This document shows positions 35,500 through 44,851 of a DNA stretch of 64,000 bases, piece after piece (positions within the stretch are counted from its first letter, which is position 1; each line of letters starts with the position of its first letter). The notes beneath the pieces are model-generated. The model made no database searches. It saw only the letters and a program-made list of their open reading frames with translations, and was not told where the DNA came from. The DNA is from Phytophthora sp. 'mugwort' (lineage: Eukaryota; Oomycota; Peronosporomycetes; Peronosporales; Peronosporaceae). Location: positions 1,364,001 through 1,428,000 of the forward strand of contig JAUCEF010000014.1 of NCBI GenBank assembly GCA_033558025.1, written 5' to 3'. Position numbers and translations under genes: made by a program.

Positions 35500-36250
35500 G
35501 TTAATCCATGACGTCGGGTCAGGTGAGCAGCATTTGGTCCTCGCCTTGATACTTGCGCAGGAAGTGCAGCTTCTCAGCAGTAATACGTCAGCAAAACCTT
35601 CTTTATGAGCGTGTCTGGCTTGATTCCGTTTGCCTAAGCACAGAAAAATAGATAGCCTCGTTCCACACGCAAGTCGCAACTCCACGCGCACCTGTGATCT
35701 GCCTAAAAGATGTTAACTTCTTCCGTATCATTCCACGCTTGCCCATGAACCAGTGGTACACGAACGATATGCAACACTCTTTTTACCCTGTTAGATTAAA
35801 AATCTTCCACAGCTTCCTGGAGGGAATATCTCATAGGAGTCCTCGTCTAAAAACTGGATGATCTTGGTCTTTCGCTGCTCGTCGACCGTGAATTACATCA
35901 AAGCGTTTAAATCCGATGTTGATTGTTGCTTCATCTCAAACCTCCACCTGGAAGGGAGACGAAGGTGTTCCAGACGTCTACATGACCCAATCCTGATAAC
36001 GTTTTAGTGTCACTTGTAGGTTCATCCGCGTCCATCATAAAATATATAAGCATCGCGCACCAATTGAGAATCGAAAGAAATTTTGGCCTACAGTAAGTAC
36101 TCACGTAAAGCAAAGATTATTTCTGCTATACCCCCCAGAATGCCTCACGGACCTTGATCTAATTCTTCATGATAGCTTTGAGGTGTCAATTGTTTTTCTC
36201 CGCATGCGACAGCGTGGTTGTGCCATTGAGTTCGGCGGACTCCTTGGAAG
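35500..36250 (-). pseudogene. Decayed bZIP-like / M96-type gene copy
   Basis: On the minus strand short segments line up with the intact paralogs in this window. SHAEKNN-stop-HLKAIMKN-stop-IKVREAFWG (about 36.22-36.14 kb) matches SEKTNRRLKSIL, KVNGALSG of copy 1. EQRKTKIIQFL (about 35.87 kb) matches DARRGKMIEFI. PSRKLWKIF matches the TDILWKEL position. AEKLHFLRKYQGEDQMLL (about 35.56 kb) matches HKLHFLRKFEERDRIVII of copy 2. Multiple stops and frame changes make it a pseudogene. It shows the family was once more numerous around this locus. Confidence 0.6.
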
Positions 36251-36828
36251 CACCATTCGAACCAAACGTCTTACAATTGAAACGCTTCCAACGCATTTTA
36301 ACTGAGTGAGGTCATCTCAAACTCCTCATTCTGCTCACGTAGGCAGTAACCTCCCATCGATGATGTCTCACCACTTATCACTCAACGTCGCCTTCTGCTT
36401 GGGTTTCAGTCTTTCGGGCTTAGTGGTCGCCTATACTTGGGAGGACCAGGTTGTGGTAGTAGACTCTGCTCCATTGCTAGTACAGTAAATTATAACCCAT
36501 TTTATTCTGTTCTTTTGGTTCATGATAATATATGAGTGGGAGTAGTATTAGGTGTGCCAAACGTTCGAGGTTGGGGCTACTCTCGCTCTCGTAGACCAGC
36601 AACGTCTACTGCAGAATATTCGTTTGAAACGCCACATCCCTCCCAAAATGTGAACTCAGTGAACGGAATCCACACGTACATCTCGCAAGTGCTGACTTGA
36701 ACCCCTTTTAAAAATGGGTGCATCCAGGTCGTGGAATCCGACAGGACTCGATGCTCGCAACCAGCTCTTGCTTTCCAACTGCACATCCTCAAGAAGGTCA
36801 GCTGGATTCAGTAACTCTGCTCTATATA

Positions 36829-37070
36829 CAGTGCGCGCCAAAAAATTAGGAACAAACTTTGCGGCGCGATATCTCGGCTTCCACTGAGCCGTTTGGCTTG
36901 CTGTTTAGATATGAGGTCGCTATTAGCAATAAAAAACGTTGGTTTAGGCTAACAACCTGAGTTTTGTAGTTGGTGATAGGGCTTCTATACAAAAGACCAC
37001 AATCGACACTGCGTCAGAATAATAAAAACATGGCAGACATACAAAATCCAATATTATTGGAATGATGGTC
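36829..37070 (+). repeat. Tc1 left terminal inverted repeat, 242 bp
   Basis: Exact reverse complement of 38112-38353 by direct comparison. It ends in ATTGGAATGATGGTC, 41 bases before the transposase ATG. It is much longer than the 20-60 bp repeats of many mariner elements. Confidence 0.95.
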
Positions 37071-37111
37071 AAAATGGTTTGATGTGAGCTGACGCGTGTC
37101 AGTCGAGAATA

Positions 37112-38107
37112 ATGGGGCTCGGCCCCAGCGTGAAAGAGCATGAGCGCGGCCGAATGGAAGGGCTGCGCGAGGCGGGACTGACGATACGCGAGGTCGCTGA
37201 CCGTGTGGGCCGCTCGCCCACGTGCGTGTGGAACAACGTGACCAAGAATGAAGGAGAACGAGAGGTAGAGAAGCGAGGGCGTCCGCTGAGCCTGACTGAT
37301 CGCGAGCTGCGCGCTGTGGTTCGAGCCGCGGCGACGGGCACATCCTCGGCGGCTACGCTCAAGGTTGACTACAACTGCTCGTGCTCGGTGCGCAGAATCC
37401 AGCGCCTGCTCTCCAGCGTCGACTGGCTTGTGTACGCGAAGATGGAGAAGACACTGGACCTCACCCCGGCGCACAAGGAGGCACGGCGAACCTGGGCAAA
37501 GGAGATGGTGACCAAGCCCAAGATCTGGGAGCGCGTCGTGTTCTCGGATGAGAAAAAGTTCAATCTCGACGGCCCCGATGGCTACAAGCACTACTGGCGC
37601 GATCTGCGCAAGGCACCGCGCACGTACGTCAATCGCCAGAATGGCGGCGGGTCAGTGATGGTCTGGGGGGCGTTCTCTTCGGCGGGTAGGTCCTCGCTGG
37701 CGATCCTGGTCGGCAAGCAGAAGTCAGAGGACTATGCCTACACCCTATCTGAGTACTTGCTGCCTTTTGCTCACCTCCATCACGGAGTCGATTTTGTGTT
37801 TCAGCAGGACAACGCTCCCATACATTCGTCGGCCATGACGCGCGAGTTCCTTGGCGAAATGGAGGTCGAGGTCATGGAGTGGCCCGCTCGCTCCCCTGAC
37901 CTCAACCCAATCGAGAATGTATGGAACGCGTTGTCCTCTGCTGTCTACGCGAATGGCAAGCAGTATCGCTCAACATCGGACCTGACCCGCGCTGTTCTCG
38001 ACGCCTGGGAGCGCCTCAGTCCATCGCTCTGTGACGCGCTCCTCACCTCGATGCCGAACCGGTGCATCGAAGTGATTGAGCGTCGCGGCGGTAAAACGCA
38101 TTACTAG
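37112..38107 (+). CDS. Tc1 transposase, DD34E, intact
   Basis: A 331-residue nuclear enzyme that cuts and pastes the element at TA dinucleotides. The N-terminal paired-like helix-turn-helix (residues about 8-50, [16 protein letters not shown]) is followed by the hinge RGRP (55-58), a second DNA-binding HTH (60-105) and the RNase H-fold catalytic domain. The first Asp is D146 in VVFSDEKKF, the second D233 in [11 protein letters not shown]. The third acid is E268 in [11 protein letters not shown], exactly 34 residues after D233, the DD34E signature of Tc1. Length is as usual for Tc1 (about 340). No stop or frameshift. The stop codon lies four bases before the right inverted repeat. GC content is higher than in the surrounding intergenic DNA. 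Confidence 0.95.
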   Translation: MGLGPSVKEHERGRMEGLREAGLTIREVADRVGRSPTCVWNNVTKNEGEREVEKRGRPLSLTDRELRAVVRAAATGTSSAATLKVDYNCSCSVRRIQRLLSSVDWLVYAKMEKTLDLTPAHKEARRTWAKEMVTKPKIWERVVFSDEKKFNLDGPDGYKHYWRDLRKAPRTYVNRQNGGGSVMVWGAFSSAGRSSLAILVGKQKSEDYAYTLSEYLLPFAHLHHGVDFVFQQDNAPIHSSAMTREFLGEMEVEVMEWPARSPDLNPIENVWNALSSAVYANGKQYRSTSDLTRAVLDAWERLSPSLCDALLTSMPNRCIEVIERRGGKTHY

Positions 38108-38111
38108 GTCC

Positions 38112-38353
38112 GACCATCATTCCAATAATATTGGATTTTGTATGTCTGCCATGTTTTTATTATTCTGACGCAGTGTCGATTGTGGTCTTTTGTATAGAAG
38201 CCCTATCACCAACTACAAAACTCAGGTTGTTAGCCTAAACCAACGTTTTTTATTGCTAATAGCGACCTCATATCTAAACAGCAAGCCAAACGGCTCAGTG
38301 GAAGCCGAGATATCGCGCCGCAAAGTTTGTTCCTAATTTTTTGGCGCGCACTG
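38112..38353 (-). repeat. Tc1 right terminal inverted repeat, 242 bp
   Basis: Reverse complement of the left repeat. Its outer end, CACTG, lies only seven bases from the stop codon of the neighbouring bZIP-like gene, so it forms that gene's 3' flank. Confidence 0.95.
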
Positions 38354-38360
38354 TATATGT

Positions 38361-39680
38361 TTAGCAGGTACTAGGTATCGAAGCTTTGTTCAGCTGTGCC
38401 TCGGTGCAGTTGTTTTGTATTGACTGCATGGTCGTCCACATCATTCTGCCCAAATTCTGCAGTACAAACAGATTGGTCGCTTCTGTGTCTTGTGTCGCCG
38501 GTACTGATGAGGAGCCAAACGTCGAATCGATCTCTGGTGTCAGGCGACAGCGCGATTGAAGCACAGTTCCAGATGTAGGTGTCTTGGTAACCAAAATAAA
38601 CCCCTCTTCACGAAAGCGCATTCCAGTCCCCGTCGGTCGGTCGGACACGAGCGACGAAAACGTGAGCATCAAACGATTTTCTTCCTCGTACGTCCGCGAC
38701 AGCGACAAACTGCTCAACGCAATGGCCATCTCCTCGTCTCGCAGCTCCAGCTCGGATTCCTTCTTCACGCCCAGCTCCGTGAAATATTTCTTCTGAGAAA
38801 ATACATAAATACCAACAACAATAAGTCCAACCATCCCTCCATAAAAGTAGTCAACCACACTCACTTGTTTGTGGTTGTGGCATGACTTCATTGTCCACAC
38901 GAGCCTCTCAGCCTCTCGCAGGCCCAGGTTCATCGTCATCGCCGACGTCAACTCCACGTAAGGCATGCCGGTAGCTGCATCCCTCTTGACCTCCGCGCCC
39001 GTGGACAAGTCTGTTATCTGAATCTGATCCAGCTCCGTGAACGTCTTGCTCACGTCCGTATAAAGTCTCCCAATTCTCGCCGATAGCTCGCCATATATCG
39101 CATCGTGGAGATTTGGCACGAATCCTTCAAGTACAGACGGTGTGTTGGTCGGGGAAGGGGTCCGCAGTCCCTCCTCAATGTTCACGACGGTCACGACGTT
39201 GCACAGCACGTCCCTCACGGCCTTCGCGACTGTGCTCTGCCTTGCCACCACCGCCAGGAGCTGCCTGTTTCGCTGCTCGCTCTGCAGTCTCAACTGATGC
39301 TCCAGCCGTGCCTTGTCTCGCCAAAGCTGCGTGACACTGTGCCGTTGGCTGTTGTCCAGGCGAAAGCCGACCACGGCGCCTCGTCTCGTCTCCTTATTAA
39401 GCTCCTTAAGCCGTGACTCGAGCGCTGTCACTTGGGCACGCAGAGCAAGCAGCTCCGCGCGTTTCTTCTGCTGGCAGCGGCGGGAGGCGGCCGCCTTGCG
39501 GGTCTTACGACGCTCGACAGCGGATTGCTGCGCCGGGGGGAGGGGCGAGAAGGCGTTTCCGTCATCGGAGCTTCCGGTGGATGTGGTGGAGGCAATGGTG
39601 TCGCTCTTGAACGTGTCGATGAAGGCCAGCACGTCCGAAAGAGTCGGCTCCAGGTCCTCCAGGGGCAGGAAACCGCTCAT
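38361..39680 (-). CDS. bZIP-like protein, M96-type family, copy 3 (one intron)
   Basis: Start chosen at the ATG at 39680; the frame is open further upstream but without an ATG. A 72-base intron (38864-38793, GTGAGT...TTCTCAG) is in frame and would otherwise add a false membrane-like segment; spliced length is 415 residues. The N-terminus has TLSDVLAFID (13-22), shared with copies 1 and 2. A classical-looking bZIP basic region lies at about 57-75 (RRKTRKAAASRRCQQKKRAEL), followed by a leucine-rich coiled coil (77-98). The C-terminal half includes MMWTTMQSIQNN near the end. Of the three paralogs this one best keeps basic DNA-contact residues. A nuclear transcription factor is the likely role. 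The Tc1 element starts seven bases after its stop codon, so its original 3' UTR has been displaced. Confidence 0.85.
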   Translation of the reverse strand: MSGFLPLEDLEPTLSDVLAFIDTFKSDTIASTTSTGSSDDGNAFSPLPPAQQSAVERRKTRKAAASRRCQQKKRAELLALRAQVTALESRLKELNKETRRGAVVGFRLDNSQRHSVTQLWRDKARLEHQLRLQSEQRNRQLLAVVARQSTVAKAVRDVLCNVVTVVNIEEGLRTPSPTNTPSVLEGFVPNLHDAIYGELSARIGRLYTDVSKTFTELDQIQITDLSTGAEVKRDAATGMPYVELTSAMTMNLGLREAERLVWTMKSCHNHKQVSVVDYFYGGMVGLIVVGIYVFSQKKYFTELGVKKESELELRDEEMAIALSSLSLSRTYEEENRLMLTFSSLVSDRPTGTGMRFREEGFILVTKTPTSGTVLQSRCRLTPEIDSTFGSSSVPATQDTEATNLFVLQNLGRMMWTTMQSIQNNCTEAQLNKASIPSTC

Positions 39681-40116
39681 ATTTGACTTGCTCGCCGAAG
39701 AACAGTAGTGACACAAGTACTCAGATGAGTGACATATTCCCTCGTGTTAGTGTTTTTGCGCGGTTCATTTGAGCGGACCGAAAATAGTCTGCAAATTGGG
39801 GCAAGGTGTGCTTGTGAGAGGAAAAAAACTGTTAGTAAGTCAAGTACTACCACGAGGCTTGCGCTAAGATTCCTCTACAACTGTGCTTCTCCTGAATTTT
39901 TACTTTTCTGTTATTTTCTTGCCAAATTGAGTAACATAAGGAGGGTTTGCTGGTTGATGTTATGTTGGTATTCGGTTGCGCAGTGCTCGAATTGTGCGCA
40001 ATGATATCATGTTGAAGTCCGCGTGAGACCTTCATAATCATCGCACGTCGTCATCAGATCTTGCAAAGTGTCTTACACGTACCGGTACGTTGTGCTTAGT
40101 GACATCCATCGACCGG

Positions 40117-40136
40117 TTCATTCGTGAATTTCTCCT
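40117..40136 (+). promoter_or_regulatory. Oomycete core promoter of the dehydrogenase gene
   Basis: TTCATTCG followed by GAATTTCTCC fits the oomycete Inr (YCAYTYY) with the flanking promoter region (NCAWTTT) at normal spacing, each with one mismatch. It lies about 45-60 bases upstream of the ATG at 40177. Confidence 0.65.
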
Positions 40137-40176
40137 GAACTGGTCACACCTCTGAGAGCCAAGATCGAGCTGAGTC

Positions 40177-41238
40177 ATGTCGTCTGCCCCGAGAACCATC
40201 AACGCTTACGCGGCTTTCGACGAGACTGCGGAATGCAAGCCTTGGCAATACGAGTCCCGGCCGCTCGGTGCCGAGGACGTGGAGATCAAGATCTCGCACT
40301 GCGGAATCTGCGGCTCTGACGTGCACACCATTAGCGGCGGGTGGGGGCCGGCTCCCTATCCTTGTGTTGTTGGTCACGAGATTGTCGGGGAGGTGACGCT
40401 CGCTGGCCCGAACGTCAAGAACCTTATTGTGGGCGACCGTGTCGGTGTCGGGGCCCAAGTCTGGGCGTGTTTGAACAGGGACCCTAACGACAACTGCCGC
40501 GACTGTGCTGACGGAGAAGACGCTTTGTGCGACCAAACCGTTTACACGTACTCGGCTAACTACAAGGACGGCGCCAAGTCGTATGGCGGATACGCTGACT
40601 ATGTGCGTCTGGACAGTAACTATGCCTTCAAGATCCCGGACAACATCTCATCGGACGTCGCTGCGCCGTTGATGTGTGCTGGTGTGACAGTGTTCACTCC
40701 GTTAAAGCAGGAAGGAGTGAGGGCAGGCGACCGCGTGGGCGTAATTGGCATCGGAGGACTGGGCCACCTCGCGATCCAGTTCATTCGCGCGCTGGGTGCT
40801 ACCCCTGTTGCGTTTTCACGCTCGCCCAACAAGGAGAAGGAGATCCGTGCGCTAGGGGCTGAGGAGTTTTACAATTTGAGTGACCGTGAGGACCAGAAAA
40901 ATGCTGCGGGTTGCGTCGACTTTGTCGTGTTAACCGCAGATGCCAACGACATGCCGTATGATTTGTATCTGTCGTTGGTACGCAAGCGAGGCACGTTCAT
41001 CATGGTGGGGGTGCCGAACGATCAAGTGAAGATCTCGCCCTTTTTCTTGGTTCCTCGCGCTGTGCGGGTCCGCGGAAGTACCATTGGCAGCATCCAAGAC
41101 ATCAAGGAGATGCTGGAGCTGGCGTCGAAGAAGAATGTTCGTCCGATCATTCAGAAGCTGCCCATGACCAAGGTGAACGAGGGACTGGACATGGTGCGCA
41201 ACGGAAGCGTACGGTACCGCGTAGTGCTGGAAAACTAG
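40177..41238 (+). CDS. Zinc-dependent alcohol dehydrogenase, cinnamyl-alcohol-dehydrogenase type
   Basis: Intact 353-residue cytosolic medium-chain dehydrogenase that interconverts alcohols and aldehydes using NADP(H). The N-terminal GroES-like domain has catalytic zinc ligands C45 in HCGICGSDVH and H67-E68 in VVGHEIVGEV. Structural zinc cysteines are C98, C107, C110 and C118. The Rossmann fold follows with GIGGLGHLAIQF (191-202). The Ser-Arg-Ser at 214-216 followed by Lys is typical of NADP preference in the CAD/YahK group. Length matches the family (about 350). No intron. Transcribed divergently from the bZIP-like gene at 38.4-39.7 kb. An AATAAAA signal lies about 28 bases after the stop. 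The physiological substrate cannot be deduced from sequence. Confidence 0.93.
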   Translation: MSSAPRTINAYAAFDETAECKPWQYESRPLGAEDVEIKISHCGICGSDVHTISGGWGPAPYPCVVGHEIVGEVTLAGPNVKNLIVGDRVGVGAQVWACLNRDPNDNCRDCADGEDALCDQTVYTYSANYKDGAKSYGGYADYVRLDSNYAFKIPDNISSDVAAPLMCAGVTVFTPLKQEGVRAGDRVGVIGIGGLGHLAIQFIRALGATPVAFSRSPNKEKEIRALGAEEFYNLSDREDQKNAAGCVDFVVLTADANDMPYDLYLSLVRKRGTFIMVGVPNDQVKISPFFLVPRAVRVRGSTIGSIQDIKEMLELASKKNVRPIIQKLPMTKVNEGLDMVRNGSVRYRVVLEN

Positions 41239-41389
41239 TTTTTTGTTTTTGTTGTTGTCACTATTCTAATAAAATACGTGAAAACACAACAAATGGCTAG
41301 TAATTAGTCTCTTTTAACGGCATCGAAATGTGTTCGATTTGCTAGGGAAGTACATTGTACATGCAGGTAACAGAAGACACAAGCTGGGC

Positions 41390-42190
41390 TCAATTAGTCT
41401 GTCTGATCCACTTCAGGATGTGGTGATGACCCCTTTCCGCGGCGACTGTGTGTGCGAAGCAGGAGCACGTCATGTTGCAATGCTCGTGAAGCCAACGCAC
41501 GAGCTCCAGATGGCCAATGGATGCGGCTGCATCGATGGCCATTGTGGAGCATCCTTCACTCCGATTCACATGTAACCACTGCACCACATCCAAGTGTCCC
41601 GCTTGCGCCGCCCAGTCCATTGCTTGTGTCGTGCATCCTTCCTGACGATGATCATGTAGCCATTTCACAATATCCAGTCTCCCACTCCGCGCGGCACAGT
41701 CCATAGCTCTCGTTGTACAGCCCTCCGATCGATTTTCGTGCATCCACTTGACCACATCGAGGTGTCCGTTCTCAGCAGCATCGTCGAGTGCGGACATTGT
41801 TAGACGATCTTTGCCACCGCCATGCTCATGGAGCCACCTCAAGACGGCAAGCTGCCCGTTCCCAGCTGCGAGCTCAAGGCTGGACGTTTTGCCCCGCTGG
41901 GGATAGTTGATCTGCAGGAACTGCACAACTTCGAGTTGTCCATTGTGCGCTGCCAACTCTAAGGCCTGCTCAACTTCATGAATCGGGAACTCGTCCTTCG
42001 TGTTTACTACAGCAGCGTGAAGTCGCCGCAGCAGTGCGATATGTCCTCCGGCCGCCGCTCTCACCATGGTCCAGCATCTTGAATAGTCGATGCACTCGCT
42101 GATGCTCTGCTCCACGTGCTTGAGCGCCGCAATCGCGTCGAAATGACGAGCTATCACTGTCACGCTAGCCAAGGACGGCATTGACATCAT
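41390..42190 (-). CDS. Ankyrin-repeat protein
   Basis: Predicted 266 residues without intron. Residues 1-75 form a non-repeat head. From about residue 75 to the end there are roughly six ankyrin-type repeats of 30-34 residues, with cores such as [57 protein letters not shown] and [20 protein letters not shown]. The A-A-x-x-G-H-L-x-V-V-x-W-L pattern is the ankyrin subtype abundant in oomycetes. No enzymatic domain is attached, so it probably acts as a protein-binding adaptor. It is convergent with the dehydrogenase gene, with only 151 bases between their stop codons. The start could also be the third codon (MPSLASV). Confidence 0.9.
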   Translation of the reverse strand: MMSMPSLASVTVIARHFDAIAALKHVEQSISECIDYSRCWTMVRAAAGGHIALLRRLHAAVVNTKDEFPIHEVEQALELAAHNGQLEVVQFLQINYPQRGKTSSLELAAGNGQLAVLRWLHEHGGGKDRLTMSALDDAAENGHLDVVKWMHENRSEGCTTRAMDCAARSGRLDIVKWLHDHRQEGCTTQAMDWAAQAGHLDVVQWLHVNRSEGCSTMAIDAAASIGHLELVRWLHEHCNMTCSCFAHTVAAERGHHHILKWIRQTN

Positions 42191-42608
42191 TCCGGGAGCT
42201 ACGTACGCGCCCCTTACCTACAAAGCGATTGTGCCGGCGAACGTTTAATCAACGCCTTTTCCAGATCTACGCTTATTCGTAGTTTTGGCGCCGTCGGATA
42301 TGCGTCGTCGCCGGATAAGCGTCGATCTCAATCTCCGCCGCCGGAGAACGCCAACTGAGAACCCACAGCCTTCGACGAACAGGAAACAGCATCAGTGAAG
42401 TGAAATCAGAACCCGTTCCACGGCTTGGAACACCCAACAGCAAGGGGGGGTCGCGATGAGATCTCATTGCCAGAAAGATAAAGCCTCACGCACCATACCT
42501 ACGAGTCCGACGTGGTGAACCCAGGGACCGCGATGGGACTTGGGCGCAACCCTCAATAGTTATTGATTAAGTTAGTATCTACGTAGCTGCTGGTATCGAT
42601 GTGCTCTG

Positions 42609-43115
42609 CTACCATCGGGAGCATTCGTGGATGACCGGCAGCCCGTGCGTCTTGCCGTACGTACGCTTCTGGGTCTCCCACATGGCCTTCGTGAATGGCA
42701 CACGCTTGCCGGACACAAGGTTGGTGATCCCTCGTCTCACATCAAACTTCTTCGGAATACTCACGGGCGGGATGACGACGCGCTTCAAGAGGCTCAGGCA
42801 GAATCGCGTGGGGCGTTCGCGGTGCTCGATGAGGATCCGCGTTTTCAGCTTCATCGCCTCTTGGAGGCATTGAGCGTACACGGGCGCGGCCGACGTCGGC
42901 TTGTGATGTCGGTGCTCCTTCCGGTGCTTGTGGTGGTGGCACTCGCCGTGCTTGTGATGTTTGTGCGTGGATTGCCTTGATGTTGACGGAGCCTGCGTTA
43001 GGTCGATGCCACCGTGGTGGGCCAGAAACATTAGACTGCGGCCTCGCTTGTGCTGCGCATTACTAATCTCGGGCTTCACGATGGGAGCGCGCGCCATCGG
43101 CTTTGCGATTGCCAT
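42609..43115 (-). CDS. Small basic protein, undescribed family, member A
   Basis: 168 residues from the ATG at 43115. The open frame extends upstream without an ATG, and member B begins with the same MAIAK, which supports this start. Residues 51-72 are His/Lys-rich (HKHHKHGECHHHKHRKEHRH) and could bind metal. The C-terminal half is shared with members B (44.2 kb) and C (53.3 kb): YAQCLQEAMKLKTR (80-93), FCLSLLKRVVIPPVSIP (105-121), VSGKRVPFTKAMWETQK (134-150). Charged, without signal peptide or membrane segment, so intracellular. I recognise no named domain; function unknown. Same strand as B and separated by about 1.1 kb, so the two probably arose by tandem duplication. Confidence 0.72.
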   Translation of the reverse strand: MAIAKPMARAPIVKPEISNAQHKRGRSLMFLAHHGGIDLTQAPSTSRQSTHKHHKHGECHHHKHRKEHRHHKPTSAAPVYAQCLQEAMKLKTRILIEHRERPTRFCLSLLKRVVIPPVSIPKKFDVRRGITNLVSGKRVPFTKAMWETQKRTYGKTHGLPVIHECSRW

Positions 43116-44240
43116 GGCGTCTTCGAAGCGTTTTAATCGCTTGGCGTGCTGTCCGAGTCGAAAGAGATTGTGCAGACGAGGAAGGGGGGACTGAGCCTGG
43201 ACTTGAGCCTGTGGGGTTGTCTTCGTCTGTGCCTCCACTCCTTACTCGACTCGTCTATCGTGGCTGAGAAGCGACGGCTGTCGGGCTGGAACTCGTGGAA
43301 CCTGGTCGTTGTCCCGCATGGCATCCCGGCGCCATGAATCAATCCAGTGGCCAGAAATGGGCCGCCATCGCCACTGGCAGGTGGGGTTTGAATCGGAGAC
43401 TCTGGTGCAGATGGCTGCCGGCCTGGGCGATTTGTCCGGGGTATGCAATGACACAGGGCCGAGCCCCGGCATTTTCGTGCCGAACAAGAATGGCGCCAGC
43501 GCGGAGCACCTTGAACCGCTCAGAAGATTTGGACGGCCGACTCCCGGCGATTGAGACAGTGTCGGGTACAGGATACTGTACATGTACTGTACATGTAGAG
43601 GCGTTAATATACCGGTACAACAATCTTATTATTCTGAATTGTGATACAAGTACACTCCAGGGAGTGATAAAAGATAACGGTAGTCGCTGCGCTGCGAGTT
43701 CAATTGACGTTGACCAGCGCTGGTCAATGACCACCACAAGTTATACATGTACCTAGTTGTACATGACTCGGACACATTGCAACGCTCTAGCTCATCGAGC
43801 TGTTCGCCCCACTGTCGCTAGATTGCCATCTGACTTGGCTGCAGTGCGATTGTACACTTGAAGTTCACCGCTAAGCGACTTGGTTGCGTGGTGCGGTTAG
43901 AGAGTTTGCGTTGAGGCTGTAAAGTGCAACCGGTCAAACGTGTCCATGCCGAAATTGAACGTGCGATAGGCGCGCGGCACGCCAGCACCAAGCAGAAGAT
44001 ATGCTCACGAACCGACACATCGACGGTCAGCTCGACCAGGGCAACACGGTGTCGTCACCCACGAAAAAAATCTGGCATGACTTGCTGCGACGCAAAAGGC
44101 AGCATTCATAATGCGGGATACTTCGCGAATACCGCAGGCAATTCTGATTAATGAGATTTTGACTTAGGATGTGAACTATCGATTCATATTCGTTGGTATT
44201 TACAGACTAGTTTATCAATATTGGACTTTGGGAAGGCGAT
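43116..44240. other. Intergenic region between family members A and B
   Basis: No gene recognised. Open frames on the plus strand at 43295-43756 and 43924-44151 have no motif and look like chance. Short GTACATGTAC palindromes occur at about 43580 and 43745. The first part is presumably the promoter and leader of member A. Confidence 0.45.
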
Positions 44241-44786
44241 TTACGCTTCGAGGGTGGCATCCTCGCGCAAAATCGGGAGCATGTAGAGCCGACGCAGCAC
44301 GAGCTGCTGGCGCATCTTCTCCGTTTCCCACATGCAACGTGTGAAGGGCACGCGGTGGCCGCCCACAATGTCCTTACTGCCGCGGTGCTCGGCGATGGAC
44401 CTGGGGATCGAAACGGGCGGCACGATCACGCGCTTCATGACCGCAAGGCGAAAGCGTGTAGCAGGCTTGGAGTTGTCGCGGCGCAGGCGCGCCTTCAGCG
44501 TCATAGCGTCGCTGAGACAGCGATCATAGACCGAAGTTTTGGCCTGCTTGTGAGGCTGTTCGTCGCTGGTGCAGCTGCAGCCGCACTCGAGATGCTGCTG
44601 TCGGACGCCGTAGCCGCGTTTGTGTTTGCGTGTCACGCGGCGCGATGGCGGGGTGATCTCAACCACCGACGTGGCGGTGGTGGACTTGTGGTGGTGGCGC
44701 CCGAAGCTGAGCAGCGCGAGGACCTTGTGCTTGGACACCTCGGCGTCGGCCACGGGCTTGCGGAAAAGGGACTTGGCGATGGCCAT
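44241..44786 (-). CDS. Small basic protein, undescribed family, member B
   Basis: 181 residues from the ATG at 44786; upstream codons are open but lack an ATG. It starts MAIAKSLFRK, like member A. It has basic and Cys-containing middle sequence (RKHKRGYG, ECGCSC) and then the shared C-terminal region: YDRCLSDAMTLKAR (87-100), FRLAVMKRVIVPPVSIP (112-128), VGGHRVPFTRCMWETEK (141-157). A strong core promoter lies 47-65 bases upstream, so the gene is probably expressed. No intron, no signal peptide. Function unknown. The conserved KRV-x2-PPVSIP and VPFT-x2-MWE blocks suggest one short globular or peptide-binding module. Confidence 0.75.
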   Translation of the reverse strand: MAIAKSLFRKPVADAEVSKHKVLALLSFGRHHHKSTTATSVVEITPPSRRVTRKHKRGYGVRQQHLECGCSCTSDEQPHKQAKTSVYDRCLSDAMTLKARLRRDNSKPATRFRLAVMKRVIVPPVSIPRSIAEHRGSKDIVGGHRVPFTRCMWETEKMRQQLVLRRLYMLPILREDATLEA

Positions 44787-44832
44787 TGCAACTGTTTGTG
44801 GTGGTTTCCTAGAGGATACTTGTGCTCTTCGA

Positions 44833-44851
44833 GACAAATTGCGGAGTGAGA
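44833..44851 (-). promoter_or_regulatory. Near-perfect oomycete Inr plus FPR core promoter
   Basis: On the minus strand: TCTCACTCCGCAATTTGTC. This fits YCAYTYY directly followed by NCAWTTT with no mismatch, and the start site would be about 60 bases upstream of the ATG of family member B. It is the clearest regulatory signature of oomycete origin in the window. Confidence 0.82.

Larger units (their letters stand above)
36829..38353 (+). mobile_element. Complete Tc1-type DNA transposon
   Basis: A 1525-bp element beginning CAGTGCGCGCCAAAAAATTA and ending with its complement, flanked by TA on both sides (36827-36828 and 38354-38355). The flanking sequence is TATA-like, so the exact edge could shift by two bases. 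It contains one uninterrupted transposase gene between 242-bp inverted repeats that I find identical base for base. Intact ORF plus identical repeats indicate a recent insertion, possibly still mobile. Confidence 0.95.

Noticed and set aside
38793..38864. Transmembrane helix in bZIP-like copy 3
   Set aside because: The hydrophobic residues are encoded by a sequence with good intron donor and acceptor sites, so it is most likely an intron.
43116..43238. Extended N-terminus of family member A
   Set aside because: No ATG in the extension; member B starts with the same MAIAK, which supports the ATG at 43115.
43376..43470. tRNA gene suggested by GGGTTTGAATC
   Set aside because: No acceptor stem or A box at suitable distance.
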